A DNA stretch of 10,994 bases from positions 1 through 10,994 of the forward strand of contig CAJMLY010000042.1 in the NCBI GenBank assembly GCA_905214425.1. The letters are read 5' to 3'. The notes beneath the pieces were generated by a model that did no database searches, was not told where the DNA came from, and saw only the letters and a program-made list of their open reading frames with translations. The DNA comes from an uncultured bacterium (GTDB lineage: Bacteria; Actinomycetota; Coriobacteriia; Coriobacteriales; Coriobacteriaceae). Each line of letters starts with the position of its first letter. Within the stretch, counting starts at the first letter, position 1. Of this stretch, positions 6,446 through 10,994 are shown piece after piece. Position numbers and translations under genes: made by a program.

Positions 6446-7384
6446 TTATTTAGCGGAGACCTTGCCGCTGGCGTCCTTGACGACCTTCATGGCAGAAACG
6501 GGGATAAAGCCCTGCTCCTCGACGAGCTTGCCCTGGACGTCGTCGGAAAGCATGAACTCCAGGAAGGCCTTGGTAGCCTCGTCGGCGTCCTTTGCGCAGT
6601 ACATGTGCTCGGTAGCCCAGATCTTGAAGGAGTCGTCGGTGACATTCTTGCTCTTGGGCTCGACGCCCTCGACTTTGATGGCATTGAACTTGGAGTCATC
6701 GAAGTGCGAGAAGTCGAGGTAGGAGATGGCGTTGTCGGTGCTGCCCATCTGAGTCTGGACATCGCCGGACTTGTCGAGCTCGGCGTCGCCCTTAAAGTCG
6801 ACGGCCTCGTCACCAAAGACGGCAGCCTCGAAGGTGGCGCGGGTGCCGGAGCCGGCCTTGCGGTTGAGAACGACGATCTTGGCGTCATCGCCGCCGACCT
6901 CATTCCAGTTGGTGATCTGGCCGGAGAAGATGCCCTTGAGCTGCTCGAGGGACAGGTCATCGACCGTCACGTTCTTGGAGACGACGGGACCCATGCCCAC
7001 GACGGCGACCTCGTGGTCGACGAGGTTCTTGACCTGATCGGCCTCGAGCTTGGACTCGGCGAAGACGTCGGAGTTACCGATGGTAACGGTGCCGGCGGCA
7101 ACAGCGGTCAGACCTTTGCCCGAACCGTTGCCCGAGCCGGAAACGGAGACGTCGGGGTTGGCATCCATGAACTTCTCGGCAGCGGCCTCGACGAGAGCTT
7201 GGAACGAGGAGGCGCCGTCGTAGGTCACCTCGCCGGAGACGGACTCGGCAGCAGTGGCGCTACCCTTGTCGGCGGCGTCGGAAGCGCCTGCGCCGCCGCA
7301 ACCAACGAGGCCGAGGCCCACGAAGCTGGCAAGACCACCAGCGAGGCCGAGGAACTGACGACGAGAATAAGCCTGATCGAGCAT
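6446..7384 (-). CDS. pstS: Phosphate-binding lipoprotein PstS with a Tat-type signal
   Basis: The surface phosphate receptor that hands Pi to PstCA. It has 312 residues. The N-terminus carries a twin-arginine motif SRRQFLG (R8, R9), a hydrophobic stretch, and a lipobox LVGC with C29 as the lipidated residue, which predicts folded export and membrane anchoring. Mature features are those of PstS: DGASSF (57-62), SGNGSGKG (84-91), NSDV (104-107) and NRKAGSGTRATFE (174-186) line the phosphate site of this family. I chose the ATG at 7382-7384 because AAAGGAAG lies 4-6 nt upstream and the signal peptide starts normally; a frame extended to 7525 would bury the signal. It is first in the operon, with no regulator gene next to it. 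Confidence 0.96.
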   Translation of the reverse strand: MLDQAYSRRQFLGLAGGLASFVGLGLVGCGGAGASDAADKGSATAAESVSGEVTYDGASSFQALVEAAAEKFMDANPDVSVSGSGNGSGKGLTAVAAGTVTIGNSDVFAESKLEADQVKNLVDHEVAVVGMGPVVSKNVTVDDLSLEQLKGIFSGQITNWNEVGGDDAKIVVLNRKAGSGTRATFEAAVFGDEAVDFKGDAELDKSGDVQTQMGSTDNAISYLDFSHFDDSKFNAIKVEGVEPKSKNVTDDSFKIWATEHMYCAKDADEATKAFLEFMLSDDVQGKLVEEQGFIPVSAMKVVKDASGKVSAK

Positions 7385-7589
7385 GATCTTCCTTTCATAC
7401 ATGCGACTCGCGGGCACCCTGCCCGCTTTGCAGTTTGGAAAGATACGACCCCGACCGGGCAACGTCCGCGCCAACTGCGGTTTCTTACGGGCATTTGATA
7501 AACCCTTACCGCAAGCTCTGCCCAACCTTTACAAACGGATAACAATCCCCATCCAAGCATGGCGTGCCTTTTACACCAATAAAAACAAA
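7385..7589 (-). promoter_or_regulatory. pstS promoter/leader region with a hairpin near the start
   Basis: This stretch must hold the pst promoter. A perfect 7-bp hairpin GCGGGCA-CCC-TGCCCGC lies at 7410-7426, about 25 nt before the pstS start codon. A weak promoter candidate on the minus strand is TTGGAT (7551-7556) and TGTAAA (7528-7533) with 17-nt spacing. I could not recognise a convincing tandem Pho box, although phosphate control through PhoB/PhoP is usual for this operon. No coding frame is supported. Confidence 0.35.
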
Positions 7590-7654
7590 GTTGCGGTGAA
7601 ATAGTTCCTGTTTGGCCATCAAATGGCCCATTCTAGGAACTATTCCACCGCAAC
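7578..7654 (-). terminator. Likely terminator of the pepV transcript, built from repeat copy A
   Basis: Read on the minus strand, the long stem of copy A ends 23 nt past the pepV stop codon and is followed at once by CTTTGTTTTTATT (7578-7590). A strong stem plus a U-rich tail is the form of an intrinsic terminator. The stem is longer than typical and has a branched apex, so the element may have been recruited rather than made for this role. Confidence 0.65.
7590..7654. repeat. Palindromic repeat, copy A
   Basis: The outer arms GTTGCGGTG (7590-7598) and CACCGCAAC (7646-7654) are followed inward by one A-C mismatch and AATAGTTCCT (7600-7609) pairing with AGGAACTATT (7635-7644). A nested hairpin GGCCAT-CAA-ATGGCC sits at 7614-7628. 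In minus-strand RNA the mismatch becomes a G-U pair, so the stem is unbroken for 20 pairs. The 14-nt arms TTGCGGTGAAATAG and CTATTCCACCGCAA recur exactly at 10863-10925, with different but paired inner sequence. Confidence 0.85.
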
Positions 7655-7677
7655 TTAGATTGGGAAACCGCGAAACC

Positions 7678-9114
7678 TTAAAGCTCTAATTCATTCAAAC
7701 GCAGGATCGCCACGATATAGATCTTGAGCGCTTGCTTGAGCTGCTCTTCGTTGGCGCACTCGTTGGGGCCGTGCATCTGGCCGCCCCACGCGGGCAGCTC
7801 AAGGCCGGTCTCCTCGGGGCCAAACGACACGGCGCGCGCAAAGTTGCGCGCGTAGGTGCCACCGCCCATGGCAAAAGGCTCGGCATGCTTGCCGGTGAAC
7901 TCGTTATAGGTATCGATAAGCGCCTTCACGGCCGAATCATCGGCAGAGACCGAGAACGGCACCTTCGCGCGACCCAGCTGGCACGTCACGCCGAAACGGC
8001 CCACGAGCGGGTCGAGCTGCTCGCGGATGGTATCGGCACTTGTGCTGTCGGGGAAGCGCACGTCGATGACCTGCTCAATATGGCCATCCGCCACGCGGAT
8101 GACGCCAGCGTTGCAGGTAAGCGGGCCAAACGCCGGACTCGTCGCATCGATACCTAGGCCGCGGCCATAGGCATCCGCGTGCACAAAGGCCAGGAACTTG
8201 ACGAACTCGTGCTCGGCAGGCGTCAGCAGGCGCTCGTCGCGTGCACCAAACGCGTCCTCGGCCTCGCGCAGATACGACACGATCAGGCCGACGGCATTGA
8301 TCGTCCCCTCGGGCATCGAGGCGTGACCGCCAATACCGTGGGCGAAAATCTGCACATGACCATTGTCGAGAGCCGTGATCTCCAGGCGGTCAGCATTCTC
8401 GACCGGCGCCGGCAGCTCATCGGCGGCAATCGCAAGCTCGCAGATAGACTGCGACGGAATGGCGTTGCTCGCCTCGGCGCCGCTCCACGACACAATGCGC
8501 CCGCCATCGATCCTAGAGCTCACAAACGTCGCCCCAAACTGGCCCTTCTCGGCATTGCAGACCGGGAACTCGGCATCGGGCGTAAACAGAAAGTCGGGGT
8601 TCGCGTGGTTCTCCAGATAATGGTGAACATCAGACATGCCCACTTCCTCATCGCACCCCAGCAGCGCGCGGAAGGTGTAGCGCGGCACAATGCCGTGCTT
8701 GAGCAGGTACGCGCCGGCGTAGAGCGACAGCACCGCCGGACCCTTGTCGTCGATCACGCCACGGCCGAGCAGCCAGCCCTCGCGACGCTCCATCGCAAAC
8801 GGATCGGTATTCCAGCCGGGGCCTGCGGGCACCACGTCCACGTGGCAGATGGTCGCGAGCTGCTTATCGCCGCGACCCGGGATATCGGCAATACCCACGT
8901 AACCCTCGTCGTCGCTTGTCTGGTAGCCAAGCTTCTGCGCGATGCCGAGCGCGCAATCGAGCGCGTCACGGACCGGACGGCCAAACGGCGCGCCGGGCTC
9001 CGCATCGGCAGAAACCGCCACGGACGGATAGCTCACCAGCTGCTCGATATCGGCGACGACATCCTCCCAGACCTCGTCGACATACTCGGTAACGCTCTGC
9101 TCCACCTGATTCAT
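7678..9114 (-). CDS. pepV: M20-family dipeptidase, PepV-like
   Basis: A cytoplasmic two-metal (Zn or Mn) dipeptidase that splits dipeptides such as Xaa-His or beta-Ala-dipeptides during peptide use. It has 478 residues, matching PepV (about 470). Metal and catalytic residues are in family order: H91 and D93 (ICHVDVVP), D122 (GVIDDKGP), catalytic E156 and ligand E157 (CDEEVG), D180 (TPDAEFP), and H448 (GGQMHGPNE). H264 in GIGGHASMPEG belongs to the lid domain (about 190-385). The ATG at 9112-9114 is chosen because AAGGAGG lies six bases upstream; an in-frame extension of six residues has no such site. It lies 53 nt after the HAD phosphatase gene on the same strand, so co-transcription is likely. 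Carnosinase-type substrates cannot be separated by eye. Confidence 0.93.
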   Translation of the reverse strand: MNQVEQSVTEYVDEVWEDVVADIEQLVSYPSVAVSADAEPGAPFGRPVRDALDCALGIAQKLGYQTSDDEGYVGIADIPGRGDKQLATICHVDVVPAGPGWNTDPFAMERREGWLLGRGVIDDKGPAVLSLYAGAYLLKHGIVPRYTFRALLGCDEEVGMSDVHHYLENHANPDFLFTPDAEFPVCNAEKGQFGATFVSSRIDGGRIVSWSGAEASNAIPSQSICELAIAADELPAPVENADRLEITALDNGHVQIFAHGIGGHASMPEGTINAVGLIVSYLREAEDAFGARDERLLTPAEHEFVKFLAFVHADAYGRGLGIDATSPAFGPLTCNAGVIRVADGHIEQVIDVRFPDSTSADTIREQLDPLVGRFGVTCQLGRAKVPFSVSADDSAVKALIDTYNEFTGKHAEPFAMGGGTYARNFARAVSFGPEETGLELPAWGGQMHGPNECANEEQLKQALKIYIVAILRLNELEL

Positions 9115-9132
9115 GGACGACCTCCTTACCAA

Positions 9133-9157
9133 TGAGGGGCAAGTGTGCCGCCCCTCA
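9133..9157 (-). other. Hairpin in the gap between the HAD phosphatase and pepV
   Basis: TGAGGGGC (9133-9140) and GCCCCTCA (9150-9157) form a perfect 8-bp stem with a 9-nt loop. It lies between the stop of the phosphatase gene and the AAGGAGG of pepV. No U-run follows on the minus strand (TTGGTAAGGAGG), so it is probably a partial attenuator or a processing/stability element rather than a full terminator. Confidence 0.5.
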
Positions 9158-9167
9158 CATCAAGTAC

Positions 9168-9830
9168 TTATATAGCGAAAAGTTTAGCAAGCTCGGCCAC
9201 CGAATGCACCACCGCATCGGCACCCGCGGCCTCGTGCTCCCCCGGCGCCGCCGCGCCCGAATAGATGCCGATACACGGCACACCCATCGCGTGCGCGCCC
9301 TCCACATCGTTAAAGCGGTCGCCGATCATCACGGCCTCGTCGGCCGTCGCACCGAGCGCCGCCAGCGCATCGCGGACCGAATCTGCCTTGGTCTCGCGCC
9401 CCTGCGGCGGATTCATGCCGACCACGGCTTTGAACTGGCAAAGCCCCAGCTCATGCACCATATCGATGCACTTCGCCTCCATGCGCGACGTCGCCACAGC
9501 CATACGCTTGCCCTGGGCGGTCAACCCATCCAGCAGCTCGGGAATCCCATCGAACACGGGGTACTCCTCCGGCCCCAGCTCATCAAAAAAGGCACGGTAC
9601 TCGTCGGCCACCACAAGCGACTCCTCGCGGGAAAAGCCGTAAAAGTCGTGGAAGCTCTTCCACAGGGGCGGCCCGATCATGCGGCGCAGGTCACCCATCT
9701 GCGCCTCAGAAAACCCGCGCGCAGCCAGCGTCTTGCGCGTCGAGGTCATCACCGCCCGGCCCGTATCTGCCACCGTGCCGTCAAAATCGAACAGCACAAT
9801 CGGCCGTCTGCCTATCTCCAACGCCTCCAT
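9168..9830 (-). CDS. HAD-superfamily phosphatase, phosphoglycolate-phosphatase-like
   Basis: A 220-residue cytoplasmic Mg-dependent phosphatase of the Gph/PGP-like group. Motif I DFDGT with D15 and D17; motif II T114 in AVATSR; motif III K148 in ETKADSV; motif IV GDRFNDVEGA at 170-179 with D171 and D175. The small helical cap between motif I and II (about 25-95, with RRMIGPPLWKSF) is the class IA arrangement seen in Gph and PpaX. The ATG at 9828-9830 has AGAGGA six bases upstream; an ATG at 9836 and a GTG at 9863 in the same frame are alternatives, but their spacing to a binding site is worse. It probably heads a two-gene unit with pepV. Substrate (2-phosphoglycolate, pyrophosphate or nucleotide) is not decidable here. 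Confidence 0.92.
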   Translation of the reverse strand: MEALEIGRRPIVLFDFDGTVADTGRAVMTSTRKTLAARGFSEAQMGDLRRMIGPPLWKSFHDFYGFSREESLVVADEYRAFFDELGPEEYPVFDGIPELLDGLTAQGKRMAVATSRMEAKCIDMVHELGLCQFKAVVGMNPPQGRETKADSVRDALAALGATADEAVMIGDRFNDVEGAHAMGVPCIGIYSGAAAPGEHEAAGADAVVHSVAELAKLFAI

Positions 9831-9874
9831 CGGCATTCCTCTTCCCCAGTTGACGATTTCCACACCGACACTTC

Positions 9875-9900
9875 AAACTGTTGACTATTCAACAATTGAA
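9875..9900. promoter_or_regulatory. AT-rich nested palindromes in the divergent promoter region
   Basis: Two overlapping inverted repeats lie between the divergently read phosphatase and degV genes. TGTTGA-CTAT-TCAACA at 9879-9894 and TTCAA-CAA-TTGAA at 9888-9900 share bases. Such AT-rich dyads in a GC-rich genome between divergent starts look like an operator for a dimeric regulator. The protein that might bind is unknown. Confidence 0.35.
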
Positions 9901-9924
9901 CCTAGTAATGTGGAACGACTCTAC

Positions 9925-9930
9925 TATACT
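9925..9930 (+). promoter_or_regulatory. Candidate -10 box of the degV promoter
   Basis: TATACT matches the TATAAT consensus at five of six positions and lies 57 nt before the degV start codon. The sequence 17 nt upstream (CTAGTA) is a poor -35, so the promoter may depend on an activator or use another spacing. TTGACT at 9881-9886 is a good -35 by sequence, but its spacing fits this -10 badly. Confidence 0.35.
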
Positions 9931-9954
9931 TGTCGCACTTTGCTCTCAGAAGGC

Positions 9955-9968
9955 GGCGCGCAAGCGCC
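9955..9968 (+). other. Small GNRA-capped hairpin in the degV leader
   Basis: GGCGC and GCGCC form a perfect 5-bp stem closed by the loop GCAA, a GNRA tetraloop. It lies 18 nt before the degV ATG and just upstream of the AAAGG binding site. It may tune message stability or translation. It could also be chance in GC-rich DNA. Confidence 0.35.
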
Positions 9969-9986
9969 CCAACGAAAGGTGCAATT

Positions 9987-10847
9987 ATGTCTTTTGCCAT
10001 CATAACCGACTCCACGTCGGACATCTCCCCCGCCCGTGCCCAAGAGCTCGGCATTTACGTGATTCCGCTGCATGTGATTATCGAGGGTGAGGACCTGCTC
10101 GACCAGGTGCAGATTACCGCCGAGGAATACGTCGCCCGCATGGCTGGCTCCGAGCAGCTGCCGCACACCTCGCAGCCGAGCGCCGGCGAGTTCAAGGCGC
10201 TCTTTGACCGCGTGCGCGCCGACGGCCATGATAGCGCCATCTTCATCTCGCTGTGCAGCGAGTGGTCTGCCTGCTATTCCAACGCATGTCTGACGGCCGA
10301 GACCCACGAGCTCGACGTGCGCTGTATCGATTCGCGCACTGGCTCGGGCGCCGAAGGTTTGCTGGTGGAGTACGCGCTGGCCATGCGCGAGGACGGTCGC
10401 AGCCTGGACGAGACCGAGGCGCAGATCCGCGCGACGCTGCCCGACGCACACCTGCTGCTGATTCCCCGCACGCTCGAGAACCTCGTTAAGAACGGCCGCG
10501 CACCTAAGCTCGCCGGCCAGCTCACACAGATGCTCAACATTCGCCTGGCCGTCTCGCCGGAGTGGAAATCGGGCGAAATCAAGGCCGTCAAGAAGGGCCG
10601 CGGAGCCAAGCGCATCGTTGCCAACACCGTGGCCGATTGCCTCGCATTTTTGACCGAGCACCCGGGCTCCAGCGTGCGCGTGCTCACGACCGGCGCTGCC
10701 GAGGAGCAGGAGTTCGTCAACCAAGCGCTCGCTGGCCAGAACTACGTAGACGCCGGCACCGGCCCCATCGGCTGCACCATCGCCACCCACGTAGGCGTCG
10801 ACGCCATCGCCATCAGTTACTGCCCCCGCTACCAACCCACCAATTAG
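9987..10847 (+). CDS. DegV-family fatty-acid-binding protein (FakB-like)
   Basis: A 286-residue soluble protein of the DegV/FakB family, which binds a fatty acid and presents it to the kinase FakA for acyl-phosphate formation. N-terminal DegV signature ITDSTSD (6-12); HTSQPS with T61 and the S94 region (SEWSACYS) correspond to the fatty-acid carboxylate-binding residues; DSRTGSGAEG (115-124); PRTLENLVKNGRAP (160-173); and C-terminal ATHVG with H268. The usual G-L-S-G-T loop is replaced by E-W-S-A-C, keeping the serine. Length is typical (about 280). The ATG at 9987-9989 has GAAAGG seven to nine bases upstream; an in-frame extension to 9930 would overlap the -10 box. It is alone on its strand, with no FakA next to it. 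Confidence 0.93.
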   Translation: MSFAIITDSTSDISPARAQELGIYVIPLHVIIEGEDLLDQVQITAEEYVARMAGSEQLPHTSQPSAGEFKALFDRVRADGHDSAIFISLCSEWSACYSNACLTAETHELDVRCIDSRTGSGAEGLLVEYALAMREDGRSLDETEAQIRATLPDAHLLLIPRTLENLVKNGRAPKLAGQLTQMLNIRLAVSPEWKSGEIKAVKKGRGAKRIVANTVADCLAFLTEHPGSSVRVLTTGAAEEQEFVNQALAGQNYVDAGTGPIGCTIATHVGVDAIAISYCPRYQPTN

Positions 10848-10862
10848 GGCCACCCATACCAC

Positions 10863-10925
10863 TTGCGGTGAAATAGGGACTGTTTTTGGCTTATCAGCCG
10901 CAAATCAATCCCTATTCCACCGCAA
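10863..10925. repeat. Palindromic repeat, copy B
   Basis: The arms TTGCGGTGAAATAG (10863-10876) and CTATTCCACCGCAA (10912-10925) are identical to those of copy A, including the single A-C mismatch after the eighth pair. The inner part differs: GGACTG (10877-10882) pairs with CAATCC (10906-10911) with one mismatch, and a nested hairpin GGCT-TATC-AGCC sits at 10888-10899. It lies 15 nt past the degV stop. The following bases (CATTTTAATG) are a weak U-run, so it may or may not terminate transcription by itself. Confidence 0.85.
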
Positions 10926-10962
10926 CATTTTAATGTGCCGGTAGCGCGCAGAGATGTGGTGT

Positions 10963-10994
10963 AAGAGGCGGGGCATGCCCCGCCTCTTCTCTTT
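10963..10994 (+). terminator. Strong intrinsic terminator downstream of degV
   Basis: AAGAGGCGGGGCA and TGCCCCGCCTCTT form a perfect 26-bp palindrome at 10963-10988, followed by CTCTTT to the window edge. As RNA it makes a stem of ten or more pairs with a U-rich tail. Being symmetrical, it could also stop a gene coming from the right on the minus strand. Confidence 0.8.

Noticed and set aside
5399..7498. Long plus-strand open frame (699 codons) opposite pstA, pstC and pstS
   Set aside because: The translation is Asp/His/Gly-rich and changes character at each boundary of the opposite genes, as expected of an antisense shadow. It has no recognisable domain.
7590..7654. Could the paired palindromes be a CRISPR array or attachment sites?
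   Set aside because: Only single copies occur at each place, with no regular spacers, no integrase and no cas genes.
8179..9884. Plus-strand frames opposite pepV and the HAD phosphatase
   Set aside because: Both opposite genes have complete catalytic motifs and good ribosome binding sites; the plus-strand frames have neither.
9924..10862. Minus-strand 312-codon frame opposite degV
   Set aside because: DegV has all family motifs, a binding site and a promoter candidate; the opposite frame is a shadow covering the same interval.

Overview
The window is a high-GC chromosomal segment with strong G/C preference at third codon positions and ordinary bacterial housekeeping genes. Gene content, the intergenic palindromes and the Tat-type lipoprotein suggest a gut Coriobacteriia, most likely Collinsella or a close relative. 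That assignment is inference from general knowledge, not from a search. I see no rRNA, tRNA, CRISPR array, transposase, phage gene or origin.

Layout. (1) Positions 1-279: the first codons of a minus-strand gene run off the left edge. They are preceded by a large perfect hairpin and a gene-free stretch holding more hairpins. (2) 280-669 (-): a short DtxR/MntR-type metal-dependent repressor. (3) 883-3519 (-): a Uup-like ABC-F ATPase followed, after 6 nt, by a Cof-type HAD phosphatase. (4) 3725-7384 (-): a pstS-pstC-pstA-pstB phosphate importer operon with tight overlaps, ended by a clear terminator and with no phoU behind it. (5) 7678-9830 (-): a Gph-like HAD phosphatase followed by a PepV-like M20 dipeptidase. 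(6) 9987-10847 (+): a divergent DegV-family fatty-acid-binding protein, followed by a palindromic repeat and a strong terminator at the right edge.

How the genes work together. PstS is a Tat-exported lipoprotein that binds phosphate, PstC and PstA form the channel, and PstB powers it. The other genes are independent functions: metal homeostasis control, ribosome-associated ABC-F activity, small-molecule dephosphorylation, dipeptide hydrolysis, and fatty-acid delivery to a FakA-like kinase that is not in the window.

The most interesting non-genic signal is a pair of 63-65 nt palindromes at 7590-7654 and 10863-10925. They share identical 14-nt outer arms, differ inside, and mostly keep base pairing there through paired changes on both sides. 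This looks like a dispersed structured element whose fold is under constraint. Two other REP-like palindromes containing GTCCCC cores lie between genes at about 834-873 and 3580-3614. I found no defence island, biosynthetic cluster or obviously new protein system.
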